Origin: Lachnospiraceae bacterium
GTDB taxonomy: Bacteria; Bacillota; Clostridia; Lachnospirales; Lachnospiraceae
NCBI GenBank assembly: GCA_014804695.1
Contig: JAAUZJ010000008.1
Location: forward strand, 42,140-92,985
DNA length: 50,846 nt
Direction of reading: 5' to 3'
In this document: piece by piece, positions 8,401 through 14,599 of the stretch
Layout: every line of letters begins with the position of its first letter
How positions within the stretch are numbered: the stretch's first letter is position 1
The notes under the pieces: generated by a model
What the model was told of the DNA's origin: nothing
Database searches by the model: none
Seen by the model: the letters and a program-made list of their open reading frames with translations, nothing else
Program-made: the position numbers and the translations under genes

Positions 8401-9281
8401 TTGATTCAGAGCCGGATTGGAAAAGAGTAGATAATCATAAAGGCTTTGACATTGCAGCTAACAGAATTTTACAGATCGTTTCTGAGTACGTAAAGGAAAA
8501 TGCTATTGATACCAGAAACTGTGTTTATTGGGTAACCGGACATTCAAGGGGGGCTGCTATAGCCAATATTATTGGATCAGAATATCGTCACTCGATGAAT
8601 ACTGCATTCACATATACATATGCAGCTCCAAATACAACGATGGGGTATTCATATGGTGGTTTTTATCAATCAATCTTTAATATCATCAATACTGATGATT
8701 TTGTTCCATATCTCCCAATGTCTGCATGGGGATATAAGCGGTATGGAAAAACGGTCTCAGTAAGTATTGCTCAAAATTACGAAAAAGAATGGCAAGATCT
8801 CACCGATATAGATGATTATAATCCAGACACTTTTGGATTACAGGATACAGTTTCCAAGCTTGGATATATTATTTCATCAGGAGATGCCAGAGAGGAAGCA
8901 TACAAGTTCACCTGTGGCTGCCATGGGGATGGCTCAATAGACACTATTACGGTGACAAATTATGGAATATCTGAGGAAAGCCGTGATAAAGCCATTGCTA
9001 AAATACCTGATAATGCGCGACCGTACTGCATAATTACAACATATGATGGGAACTGGAATTTTGATAATTGCCAGACACCGGCTTATTTTATGCAGCTTCT
9101 TGCGGCAACATCGTCAAATTATATATCTAAGCTTCAATTTGTTTTAGAGTTGAATGTAGCACAGCGTTATGAAAATGCAAAAGCGGCTTTAGTTAAAACT
9201 ACATTGGGGGGAATTAAGCATCCTCACTATACAGAGTCATACTATTTACTTGCAAATAAGATTAATGGAGGATTTAGATAA
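5403..9281 (+). CDS. giant secreted CBM2 x2 - TSP3 - vWA - TSP3 - class 3 lipase protein (start broken)
   Basis: An open frame of 1292 codons, counted here from the TTG at 5403. A signal-peptide core ends near V-Y-A-I-E-E. An acidic linker of D-N-D-T-I-A-D repeats follows (residues ~40-85). Two CBM2-like cellulose-binding domains occur at ~105-200 and ~208-300, each with N-W/E-W and I-W-N-A motifs. Calcium-binding thrombospondin type 3 repeats (D-x-D-x-D-G-x-x-D) run at ~320-445 and ~768-850. A vWA domain lies between (~589-755); its first MIDAS motif is degenerate (D-Y-T-E-A). The C-terminal third is a lipase class 3 fold with G-H-S-R-G (nucleophile Ser1048) and N-T-D-D-F-V-P. Predicted role: surface enzyme attached to glycans that hydrolyses lipid or ester substrates. 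The start region is frameshifted (see 5371-5402), so export may be lost in this isolate unless the base is a sequencing error. Confidence 0.8.
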   Translation: MLTLSICLNTINMDVYAIEEAGEIQSEQDDNNEQTIKDDIDNDTIADNAIGTDNDTIADSEIDSDNDTIADNVTDIDNDTITEKADEWNDITKESVYKGENFEVKFMLTDYWNDGYNAKIMIENIGKTIIENWSLEFDYNGTISNIWNATISKEENGNYIIKNNVWNQDIEVGKSVEFGISGQENFKGFPQKYNLLGGSTTVDEEKYSITYNLDSDWDDGFTGSISITNNMSYAIEEWGLEFDYDRQITDIWNASIESHDGNHYVIKNAGHNSNIEAGKIVSFGFKGTGGISDNKPYNYKMTSISLPVSEDSTEIDENLDTDNDGIPDYLEDYFGTDKYKKDTDGDGMSDYIEIFLIDLNPTAIDTDGNGVNDGDEDADADGLSNLYEIEIGTNLIKADSDNDGLSDSEEINLYGTDPLKYDTDEDGVSDGKEVELGTNPLVAEEVFLVTASADDEYNEDTVDVSVEVSLSGEQVESLSVERYKDEFLFPETMPGYIGGAYDFRVDGNFEQATLKFEFDKNLLADSSFDPVIYYFNEEDQLLEELDTTIDGNVATATTSHFSKYILVNRDVYEDECKWEDVWSTGNYSDIEVVFVIDYTEAMLSKDSTNQRLVIARNILDKLPENSKLGLVRYEGYSIGSGTIINKTEMKRLLADDYWTPRGKNAYMYEALATALKLFKSTNESTLRIIVLLSDGSARDAILHYPVIATANEQNVKIYTVGLGESTTYFTSYLKPLANNTGGEFYLASESEKLMSVFTNMNKKIDIETDSDNDGIPDYYEENMVMFNGVKITLDKNNPDSDGDGLLDGEEVVELNYKYNEDKTKVIVTGKMISNPLETDSDYDGKTDSVDEAPLNNRFSGTLSSTYPTDHINSNIAFNMDYRWFFNDSTVYNKDLSIASSLFAAAAYHTQSLSIKDSTKNDTTAGESITQVMDYFGFNNTQAITLKEKGYSDHLSEVGLGYRTVIYNGESKNIVAVIVRGTDGSIAEWSSNFDIGNKNEFDSEPDWKRVDNHKGFDIAANRILQIVSEYVKENAIDTRNCVYWVTGHSRGAAIANIIGSEYRHSMNTAFTYTYAAPNTTMGYSYGGFYQSIFNIINTDDFVPYLPMSAWGYKRYGKTVSVSIAQNYEKEWQDLTDIDDYNPDTFGLQDTVSKLGYIISSGDAREEAYKFTCGCHGDGSIDTITVTNYGISEESRDKAIAKIPDNARPYCIITTYDGNWNFDNCQTPAYFMQLLAATSSNYISKLQFVLELNVAQRYENAKAALVKTTLGGIKHPHYTESYYLLANKINGGFR

Positions 9282-9516
9282 TATGAAAGCAAAAATAATA
9301 ATGCTTATTGATGTAATAAGTATCATTATAACAATATTTTATATACGATATATCAACAATAGAGAAAGCTATGGTATGGCAGCGCTTGAAGATGTTGGAA
9401 AGGTTGTACTCGGGCTGGGCTTTTTAGGCGTTGAGCTTCTGATATTAGTTATTGTATGTATAATCATAATATATCAGAAATTTCATAAAAGGTGAAAGAG
9501 CGATTCTTACATTTGT
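9255..9516 (+). repeat. direct repeat copy 1 (lipase 3' end plus small gene)
   Basis: Copy 1 of a ~260-bp direct repeat whose second copy is at 9767-10027. It starts inside the lipase CDS (AATAAGATTAATGGAGGATT), covers the first small-protein gene and ends at GTGAAAGAGCGATTC and the following A/T stretch. Identity is high by eye (roughly 80-85%). Confidence 0.85.
9283..9495 (+). CDS. small two-TM membrane protein, paralog 1
   Basis: 70 residues, M-K-A-K-I-I-M-L-I-D then a first TM helix (residues ~4-24), a loop with N-N-R-E-S-Y-G-M-A-A-L, and a second TM helix (~43-66) ending in a basic tail K-F-H-K-R. It begins one base after the lipase stop; its GGAGG ribosome site lies within the last lipase codons, so the two genes are translationally linked. 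I do not recognise the family. The position after a large enzyme and the tandem paralogs recall immunity proteins of toxin loci, but this is only inference from arrangement. Confidence 0.75.
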   Translation: MKAKIIMLIDVISIIITIFYIRYINNRESYGMAALEDVGKVVLGLGFLGVELLILVIVCIIIIYQKFHKR

Positions 9517-9544
9517 AAAATTATTACCGGAGAATTTTGATGGT

Positions 9545-9742
9545 ATGATAGCAAAAATAATAATGGTTATTGATATAATAGTTATCGTTATAACCGCATA
9601 TTTTATAGGGTATTATGGAAATGGATATGGGTATGATGCTTTAAGAATGTTTTTGATTGCACTATGTTATTTTGGCGCAGAGCTATTGCTTTTGATTATT
9701 GTATTTATCATCATGATATATAAGAATCATCGTAACAAGTGA
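9545..9742 (+). CDS. small two-TM membrane protein, paralog 2
   Basis: 65 residues, the most divergent of three tandem paralogs. It shares the K-I-I-M-x-I-D start, a first TM helix, a short loop (here Y-Y-G-N-G-Y-G-Y-D-A-L), the F-G-A-E-L-L-L-L-I-I-V second helix and a basic end (N-H-R-N-K). GGAG lies about 11 bp before the ATG. The 50-bp spacer after the first paralog carries the same GTGAAAGA element found after the other copies. Confidence 0.7.
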   Translation: MIAKIIMVIDIIVIVITAYFIGYYGNGYGYDALRMFLIALCYFGAELLLLIIVFIIMIYKNHRNK

Positions 9743-9766
9743 AAGATAATTCTTATTTTTACAAAT

Positions 9767-10027
9767 AAGATTAATGGAGGATTTAGATAATTTGAAAGCA
9801 AAAATAATAATGATTATTGATGTGATACTTATCGTTATAACAACATTTTATGTGTTGTATATTAATAATAGAGAAAGCTCTGGTATGGCAGCTCTTGGTG
9901 ATTTAGGAAGATTTGTACTCGGGTTGGGATTTCTAGGCGTTGAGATTTTGATATTAATCATTGTATGTATCATCATAATATATAAAAAACTTCATAAAAG
10001 TTGAAAGAGCGATTCATATTTTTGCAA
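9767..10027 (+). repeat. direct repeat copy 2 (lipase tail remnant plus small gene)
   Basis: Second copy of the repeat at 9255-9516. It still contains the last ~28 bp of the lipase gene including its ribosome site (AATAAGATTAATGGAGGATT, then TAGATAA), which shows the small gene was duplicated together with the lipase tail. Confidence 0.85.
9792..10004 (+). CDS. small two-TM membrane protein, paralog 3 (TTG start)
   Basis: 70 residues, very close to paralog 1 (same N-N-R-E-S-x-G-M-A-A-L loop and G-L-G-F-L-G-V-E second helix). The ATG of paralog 1 corresponds to TTG here, with the same GGAGGATTTAGATAA leader, so a TTG start at 9792 is the likely one. The alternative ATG at 9774 would fuse the remnant of the lipase tail (M-E-D-L-D-N) to the protein. 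A terminator follows, closing the cluster. Confidence 0.7.
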   Translation: MKAKIIMIIDVILIVITTFYVLYINNRESSGMAALGDLGRFVLGLGFLGVEILILIIVCIIIIYKKLHKS

Positions 10028-10037
10028 AATTGAATCT

Positions 10038-10085
10038 TACCAGAGATGAATTTTAATATTAATGATTTATCTCTGGTATTTTTAT
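10038..10085 (+). terminator. terminator closing the lipase/small-protein cluster
   Basis: TACCAGAGAT (10038-10047) pairs with ATCTCTGGTA (10069-10078), followed by TTTTTATTAT. The loop is about 21 nt of A/T. Confidence 0.8.
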
Positions 10086-10161
10086 TATATGAGATTGTTC
10101 GCGAGTACAATATTAATGGAAGTTGAAGTAAAGTTGTGTTATTATAATGAAATAGCCAATA

Positions 10162-10193
10162 GTGTCAAAGAGAAAGCTTTGTCACTTTTTCTT
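10162..10193 (+). promoter_or_regulatory. terminator-like hairpin before the MBL gene
   Basis: GTGTCAAAG (10162-10170) pairs with CTTTGTCAC (10177-10185) with one mismatch, then TTTTTCTTT. A TATAAT (10143-10148) stands just upstream without a clear -35. The hairpin could be an attenuator or the end of a short transcript; evidence is weak. Confidence 0.35.
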
Positions 10194-10229
10194 TGGCGTA
10201 CATTCATTTTATAAGGAGGTGCAATAACT

Positions 10230-11051
10230 ATGAAGTTAAAAATCATTGGCAGCGGCGGTATGTCAATTATTCCAAGTTCATTCTGCAAATGTAAAATATG
10301 TGAAGAAGCCAGACAAAAGGGCGGAAGATATGAACGATTAGGGCCGAGCCTGTATATTGACGATATAAAAATGTTGATAGATACACCGGAAGATATTGCG
10401 GTGGCTTGCAATAGACAAAAAATATCAGAAGTAAAACATCTTTCTATTTCGCACAGTGATCCTGACCATGTTAAAGGTATTAGAATTGTTGAAAAAATAG
10501 GCTATGACTTTATTAAGGAAAAGGGTACGCCTATTAGTTTTTATGCCCTTCCCGAAGTAATTAAAGATATAAATTACATGAATCGTGACTGCCTTAAATA
10601 TTACGTAGATGTTCTTGGCTGCATTTCTGTTAATGAGATATCGCATATAGAGATAGATAATATTGATATTGATCTGAACAATAATAACCCAAGCAGAAAT
10701 ATAACTTTTTATGTTATCAAAGAGAATGAAAAAAAGGTCATATACGCCTGTTGTAATCCCAAGCCGTTTACACATAATGATATGTATTTTGACGCAGACG
10801 TTTTTATAATAAGTCTGGTTTCTGACGATGGCATATTAAATGACGGAACAGAACTTAAAGATGCGCCATTTAAAGATGGGATATTCGCTTTAGATGAAAT
10901 TATCCAAATGAAAAATTACTATAGGATTAAAAAGATTATAGTTACACATATTGATGAAATTTGGGGTAAATCATATGGCTATTATAATGAATTAGAAAAG
11001 AAACTTGATAATATTTTCTTTGCATATGACGGTATGGAAATTATAGTCTAA
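10230..11051 (+). CDS. metallo-beta-lactamase-fold hydrolase (PhnP-like)
   Basis: A 273-residue protein with AAGGAGG 13 bp before the ATG. The start resembles PhnP and related phosphoribosyl cyclic phosphodiesterases: I-I-G-S-G-G then a F-C-K-C-K-I-C cluster (Cys19, Cys21, Cys24) that in PhnP helps hold a structural zinc. The metal motif reads S-H-S-D-P-D-H-V-K-G (His75 to His80); the canonical HxHxDH has His where this has Asp77, so one ligand is changed. A late V-T-H-I-D-E (residue ~243) fits the last metal ligand. It is probably a phosphodiesterase or related hydrolase; substrate unknown. No phn genes are nearby. It sits just before the type III toxin-antitoxin locus. Confidence 0.75.
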   Translation: MKLKIIGSGGMSIIPSSFCKCKICEEARQKGGRYERLGPSLYIDDIKMLIDTPEDIAVACNRQKISEVKHLSISHSDPDHVKGIRIVEKIGYDFIKEKGTPISFYALPEVIKDINYMNRDCLKYYVDVLGCISVNEISHIEIDNIDIDLNNNNPSRNITFYVIKENEKKVIYACCNPKPFTHNDMYFDADVFIISLVSDDGILNDGTELKDAPFKDGIFALDEIIQMKNYYRIKKIIVTHIDEIWGKSYGYYNELEKKLDNIFFAYDGMEIIV

Positions 11052-11084
11052 AACATTAAATATTTAGGTAAATTCTTATTTTTA

Positions 11085-11113
11085 TTGACATATTTTTATC
11101 TAAAACATATAAT
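11085..11113 (+). promoter_or_regulatory. consensus SigA promoter of the type III antitoxin RNA
   Basis: Perfect TTGACA (11085-11090), 17-bp spacer, perfect TATAAT (11108-11113). The expected transcription start is near 11120, directly before the RNA repeats, as in known type III toxin-antitoxin loci. Confidence 0.85.
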
Positions 11114-11119
11114 AATATC

Positions 11120-11255
11120 AGATATGGGAAACCATCATCAGGAGAGTTCCTGCCAGATAGTGGAAAACTTTATATTCAGGAGAGTTCCTGCCAGATAGTG
11201 GAAAACTTTATTAATCAGGAGATTCCCTGCCAGACAGTGGGAAACTTTAAAATCG
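11120..11255 (+). ncRNA. toxI: type III antitoxin RNA (ToxI-like), three tandem repeats
   Basis: Three tandem units begin TCAGGAGA at 11138, 11176 and 11215 (periods 38 and 39 nt). Each carries TTCCTGCCAGAYAGTGG and GAAAACTTTA or the close variant in unit 3. A partial copy (AGATATGGGAAACC) precedes unit 1. In type III systems such repeat RNA is cut by its toxin into single units that fold as pseudoknots and inhibit the toxin. Promoter, repeats, terminator and toxin gene are in the standard order. Confidence 0.9.
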
Positions 11256-11287
11256 AAGGGTGATCGCTATGATCGCCCTTTTCTTTG
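11256..11287 (+). terminator. attenuating terminator between antitoxin and toxin
   Basis: AAGGGTGATC (11256-11265), 5-nt loop, GATCGCCCTT (11271-11280), then TTCTTT. In ToxIN loci this terminator gives excess antitoxin RNA over toxin mRNA. Confidence 0.85.
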
Positions 11288-11299
11288 TAGGAGATACTA

Positions 11300-11848
11300 A
11301 TGAGTGAATTAAAATTATATGAAATATCCGAAGAATACATTTCGTATATCAGCACCGTAGAAAAATACGTTTTTTCCGCAAAAGAAAATGATCGGAACCA
11401 TACTAGAAAATATCTTGGTGTTGTGTACAGCATTAATGGGTACAACTATTATATCCCTCTTTCTTCACCTAAAAATACTGATTACCAGATAGAAAACGGG
11501 GTACGGAAAATCCGTGGGAGCATTATTCCCATCATCCGCATTACATCCCAATCCTCATCTGGGGAATTAGAATTAAAGGGAACGTTAAAACTGAACAATA
11601 TGATTCCTGTTCCGGCGTCGGAATTAACCCTATATGATATAGAACATGACCCCGACTTATTTTATAAGTCCCTCATACATAAGGAAATGCTTTTTATCCG
11701 TAAAAATAAAGACAAGATCATTCAGAATGCAAAAATCCTTTACAAACAGAAAAAGGAAAATAATCCTGCTATTGGCTATTTGAAAAGCACAGTTGATTTT
11801 TCATTACTCGAACAGATGCATGATAAATTTTTGAAAATGGGAAATTGA
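11300..11848 (+). CDS. toxN: ToxN/AbiQ-family type III endoribonuclease toxin
   Basis: A 182-residue protein with TAGGAG 6 bp upstream of the ATG. The N-terminus (L-K-L-Y-E-I-S-E-E-Y-I-S-Y-I), the strand K-Y-L-G-V-V-Y-S-I-N-G, and the catalytic segment Y-I-P-L-S-S-P-K (residues 51-58) match ToxN and AbiQ, where the T/S-S-P-K residues form the active site. The C-terminal N-F-S-L-L-E equivalent reads D-F-S-L-L-E-Q. Proteins of this family cut mRNA and their own antitoxin RNA, halting growth, often as anti-phage abortive infection. Length is slightly above the ~170 of ToxN. The gene looks intact and lies right behind its antitoxin RNA and terminator. Confidence 0.92.
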   Translation: MSELKLYEISEEYISYISTVEKYVFSAKENDRNHTRKYLGVVYSINGYNYYIPLSSPKNTDYQIENGVRKIRGSIIPIIRITSQSSSGELELKGTLKLNNMIPVPASELTLYDIEHDPDLFYKSLIHKEMLFIRKNKDKIIQNAKILYKQKKENNPAIGYLKSTVDFSLLEQMHDKFLKMGN

Positions 11849-11894
11849 AGGATATGCCTAATGGTAATCGCTATTTACAGAAAGGAAGTACCCC

Positions 11895-12500
11895 ATGGAA
11901 AATGAACGGCTGAATAAACAAATTGATTTCATCTTAGAAGCGGATAAAGAAAAGAATATTATCCGTCAAACACATCTGAGTGGAAACGGAAGACGTGAAA
12001 ATGACGCTGAGCACGCCTGGCATATGGCAATTATGGTTTACTTATTAAAAGAGTATGCTAATGAAGAATTTGATGTAGCCAAAGCTATGATGATGGCTTT
12101 GATTCATGATATTGTGGAGATTGATGCGGGAGACACATATGCTTACGATTCCAAAGGGCTTGAAACCCAAAAAGAGCGGGAAGAACAGGCGGCGGAACGT
12201 ATTTTTGGCATTTTGCCGGATGATCAGGGAAAAGAATTGAAAAGTCTGTTTGAAGAATTTGAAGCATCCAAAACCCCGGAAGCCAGATTTGTCCGTGCAA
12301 TGGATAATTTTCAACCGTTACTTTTGAATAATTCCAATGACGGCAGCGATTGGAGAGAACATGAAATTGGAAAAAGCCAGGTAATGAAAAGGCATATTAA
12401 TACTAAGTCGGGTTCAAATATAATCTGGGAATGCGCAAAGAAAATAATTGACAAGCATGTCAGAAATGGCAATATTAAAGACGATGCAGATAGTCTTTAA
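11895..12500 (+). CDS. HD-domain hydrolase (YfbR/HDDC2-like)
   Basis: A 201-residue protein with AAGGAAG upstream of the ATG. Metal-binding residues of the HD fold are in place: H-A-W-H with His40, I-H-D-I-V-E with His71-Asp72, and R-A-M-D-N-F with Asp137. The E-N-D-A-E-H segment and D-A-G-D-T follow the YfbR/HDDC2 pattern of 5'-deoxynucleotidases, so dephosphorylation of (deoxy)nucleotides is likely. It follows toxN by 46 bp on the same strand and ends convergently with the merR gene and its duplicated tails. Whether it is functionally tied to the toxin locus is unknown. Confidence 0.8.
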   Translation: MENERLNKQIDFILEADKEKNIIRQTHLSGNGRRENDAEHAWHMAIMVYLLKEYANEEFDVAKAMMMALIHDIVEIDAGDTYAYDSKGLETQKEREEQAAERIFGILPDDQGKELKSLFEEFEASKTPEARFVRAMDNFQPLLLNNSNDGSDWREHEIGKSQVMKRHINTKSGSNIIWECAKKIIDKHVRNGNIKDDADSL

Positions 12501-12505
12501 TATTG

Positions 12506-12630
12506 CCGCAACATACAGCAACAGCCTGCTGTTTATGAAACTGCTTTTTTACCCGCAACATACAGCAATAGCCCGCTGTTTAAGAAAACGCTTTTTACCC
12601 ACAATACGCGTCAATAGCCCGTTTGACAAA
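12506..12630 (-). repeat. tandem copies of the merR 3' end
   Basis: Three tandem units with a period of 46-47 bp. The unit at 12599 onward is the genuine end of the merR gene (R-A-I-D-A-Y-C-G-stop on the minus strand). Units at 12553-12597 and 12506-12551 are diverged copies that still read R-A-I-A-V-C-C-G-stop and Q-A-V-A-V-C-C-G in the same sense. Confidence 0.85.
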
Positions 12631-13332
12631 GTCGGCAGTTCCATCTCCGCCTGCCTTGTCAATGTTGTTTTTGAAGCGTTCATCACATACATACATTTCA
12701 CCTAGGCCGCTGAGGATTTCATTGGTACATACATAGTAGTTATTGGTTATAAATTTCTGTAATGCAGAGATTTTCTTTTGTACTTCGTCGGAGTCAGGAG
12801 ATAAATGTTTTAATTCTCCTAATTCAGAAAACATTGTCATAAGTTCGTTTGCACTCTTGTTGTAGCTGTCTTCATTTCGGGAAATATCCTTTTGCTTATA
12901 CTCTTGATACGCTTTGGTATTTCCCCATTTTGCTTTGACTTCCGCCTCATACTTTTCAATTTCGCTCTTATCGAAAACATCAAAATTCATTGTTGTTACT
13001 CCTTTCTGTTGAATTTCACGGGTAAAGGCAATAAGCTCCCCTATGTGTTTATATTGTAATTCCAGCAATTCAATCTGCTTGGCAATTGCTTCTGCCGGGT
13101 CAAAATCAGGGCTGTCAAGAATTGCTTTGATATCTTTTAAGGGAAACTGTAGTTCACGAAACAATAAAATATTCTGCAAACGTCTAAGCGCTGTATCGTC
13201 ATACAGCCGATAGCCTGCTTCGGTTACTGTCGTAGGTTTTAAAAGCCCGATTTCATCATAATAATGAAGCGTGCGCACAGTGATACCGGTCAATTTAACC
13301 ACTTCATTGACAGACATAGGTTTTTTAGTCAT
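12595..13332 (-). CDS. MerR family regulator with TipAS-like drug-binding domain
   Basis: A 245-residue protein. A MerR helix-turn-helix covers residues ~5-75 (V-R-T-L-H-Y-Y-D-E-I-G-L-L-K-P, then G-Y-R-L-Y), a coiled-coil dimer helix follows (~80-115), and the C-terminal ~120 residues match the TipAS domain (M-Y-V-C-D-E-R-F-K-N-N-I-D and G-G-D-G-T-A-D-F-V-K-R-A-I). TipA-type proteins bind thiopeptide-like or other drugs and activate promoters with long spacers. GGGAGGG is 11 bp before the ATG. Its own promoter has a 19-bp spacer with a dyad, so autoregulation is likely. No efflux gene is adjacent; the divergent neighbour encodes a small lipoprotein. Confidence 0.88.
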   Translation of the reverse strand: MTKKPMSVNEVVKLTGITVRTLHYYDEIGLLKPTTVTEAGYRLYDDTALRRLQNILLFRELQFPLKDIKAILDSPDFDPAEAIAKQIELLELQYKHIGELIAFTREIQQKGVTTMNFDVFDKSEIEKYEAEVKAKWGNTKAYQEYKQKDISRNEDSYNKSANELMTMFSELGELKHLSPDSDEVQKKISALQKFITNNYYVCTNEILSGLGEMYVCDERFKNNIDKAGGDGTADFVKRAIDAYCG

Positions 13333-13373
13333 TCCAAAAGCCCTCCCTTTTTAATCCTTTCCCGTTCTCCTTT

Positions 13374-13404
13374 ATAATAGACTATGACGTAACGTCAGAG
13401 TCAA
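13374..13404 (-). promoter_or_regulatory. MerR-type promoter with 19-bp spacer and central dyad
   Basis: On the minus strand TTGACT (13399-13404) and TATTAT (13374-13379) are 19 bp apart, the long spacing that MerR activators remodel. The spacer holds the dyad TGACGTTACGTCA. Confidence 0.8.
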
Positions 13405-13457
13405 GAGATAATGTAAAAAATTTGGAAAGCAGCCTCAATCAATATCTTTGAAAATCG

Positions 13458-13485
13458 TTGACACAAATTATTAATTTGATAGAAT
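13458..13485 (+). promoter_or_regulatory. SigA promoter of the lipoprotein gene
   Basis: TTGACA (13458-13463), 16-bp spacer, TAGAAT (13480-13485), 55 bp before the chosen start codon. Confidence 0.65.
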
Positions 13486-13540
13486 ACTATTTAAAAGAGA
13501 GTCCTTGAAATATTTTATCGGGAGCCAGGTGGGAGAATCT

Positions 13541-13924
13541 ATGAAAAGAATAATTAGAATAACTTTGATAACAGGCATGTTGCTTAATCTTCTTGGATGT
13601 TCAGGGAAAGAACCATCAGTGGTTAAGATTTATGAGGAGACTGACTCAGAACTTGTTACAGAATATTGGGATAATAATGAGCTGGTTACTATGACTGAGT
13701 ATTACGAAATGAGCGATGGCACTTGGAAAACAGATGATCATACCTATCAATACAGATTAGAAATTACTGGGAGAATGAGTAATGCGGCTAAAGAAAGTAC
13801 GTTTGTTTATTTAAGTAACATAGAAGATATTACATTTGAACAGGCATGGAAAGCAAGCGGATTTAGCAGTAATATGGATGACTATTTCAACGTTGAGGAC
13901 GCAACACTCGTGGCTATGAAATAG
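13541..13924 (+). CDS. small lipoprotein of unknown function
   Basis: 127 residues. A basic start (M-K-R-I-I-R) and hydrophobic stretch end in the lipobox L-N-L-L-G-C with Cys20, so the mature protein should be lipid-anchored outside the membrane. The rest is acidic and Tyr/Thr-rich with no domain I recognise. The ATG at 13541 is chosen because GGGAG precedes it by about 6 bp and it places the lipobox at the usual distance. It is divergent from the TipA-like regulator gene, which may or may not control it. Confidence 0.75.
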   Translation: MKRIIRITLITGMLLNLLGCSGKEPSVVKIYEETDSELVTEYWDNNELVTMTEYYEMSDGTWKTDDHTYQYRLEITGRMSNAAKESTFVYLSNIEDITFEQAWKASGFSSNMDDYFNVEDATLVAMK

Positions 13925-13994
13925 ATAATTCCAATTTTGAAAGAATTTTATGTTATGTAAACTACAAATACTCAGTTGATCGAGGAGAATTTCA

Positions 13995-14438
13995 ATGTTT
14001 AGATATGTCCATACAAATATAATAGCAAAAGATTTTCAAAAACTTGTAGATTTTTATAAGGATGTATTTCAATGTAAAAGTATCGGTGAAACAAGAGACC
14101 TTCGTGGCGAATGGCTGGATAAGCTGACGGGAATCCCAAATTCACACATAATGGGGGAACATCTTTGCCTGCCCGGATATGGAGAAGATCATCCTACACT
14201 GGAGATTTTTTCCTATGATAATATGATGGAATCCGAGCATTCTGTAAACACGTGTGGGATTGCACATATTGCATTCGAAGTAGACGACGTAGAGGCAACC
14301 TTACAGCGGCTGCTTGAAAAAGGCGGAAAGCAGATCGGGGAAGTAGTAAAAGCAGAATATGAAGATGGAAGAAACGCTGTTTTTGTCTATGCGGCAGATT
14401 GTGAAGGGAATATTATTGAATTGCAGAGCTGGTTTTAG
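13995..14438 (+). CDS. VOC (glyoxalase/dioxygenase superfamily) protein
   Basis: 147 residues with GAGGAG upstream. Two beta-alpha-beta-beta-beta modules are visible: H-T-N-I-I-A-K-D-F-Q-K-L-V-D-F-Y at the start and H-I-A-F-E-V-D-D-V-E-A at ~95-105, ending with D-C-E-G-N-I-I-E-L-Q. Candidate metal ligands are His6, Glu in T-L-E-I-F, His in A-H-I-A-F and the final Glu. This is the vicinal oxygen chelate fold of glyoxalase I, fosfomycin-resistance and extradiol dioxygenase proteins; the exact reaction cannot be told. A truncated VOC start follows. Confidence 0.8.
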   Translation: MFRYVHTNIIAKDFQKLVDFYKDVFQCKSIGETRDLRGEWLDKLTGIPNSHIMGEHLCLPGYGEDHPTLEIFSYDNMMESEHSVNTCGIAHIAFEVDDVEATLQRLLEKGGKQIGEVVKAEYEDGRNAVFVYAADCEGNIIELQSWF

Positions 14439-14492
14439 ATTTTTTTAGTGGAAAAATATTAACAGTACAATCAAGATTTAGGAGAAGATATA

Positions 14493-14540
14493 ATGAAATA
14501 TGTAAGCACGCTTATATCAGTTAAGGATATGGAAATATAA
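14493..14540 (+). pseudogene. 15-codon remnant of a second VOC gene
   Basis: AGGAGAAG precedes an ATG that reads M-K-Y-V-S-T-L-I-S-V-K-D-M-E-I-stop. This is the canonical first strand of a VOC protein, cut off at once by TAA and then the terminator. A deletion seems to have removed the rest. Confidence 0.6.
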
Positions 14541-14560
14541 TAACAACTAGCCCAAAAAGA

Positions 14561-14588
14561 AAACCCCGGAGTAGCCGCTCCGGGGTTT
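14561..14588. terminator. bidirectional terminator between convergent genes
   Basis: AAACCCCGGAG (14561-14571) pairs with CTCCGGGGTTT (14578-14588), an 11-bp GC-rich stem. It can end the VOC transcript and the sensor-kinase transcript from opposite sides. Confidence 0.85.
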
Positions 14589-14599
14589 ATAAGAGAAGA

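Noticed and set aside
11138..11249. Short regularly spaced repeats that could be taken for a CRISPR array
   Set aside because: Units are directly tandem with no unique spacers, and a promoter, terminator and ToxN gene frame them; they are type III antitoxin repeats.
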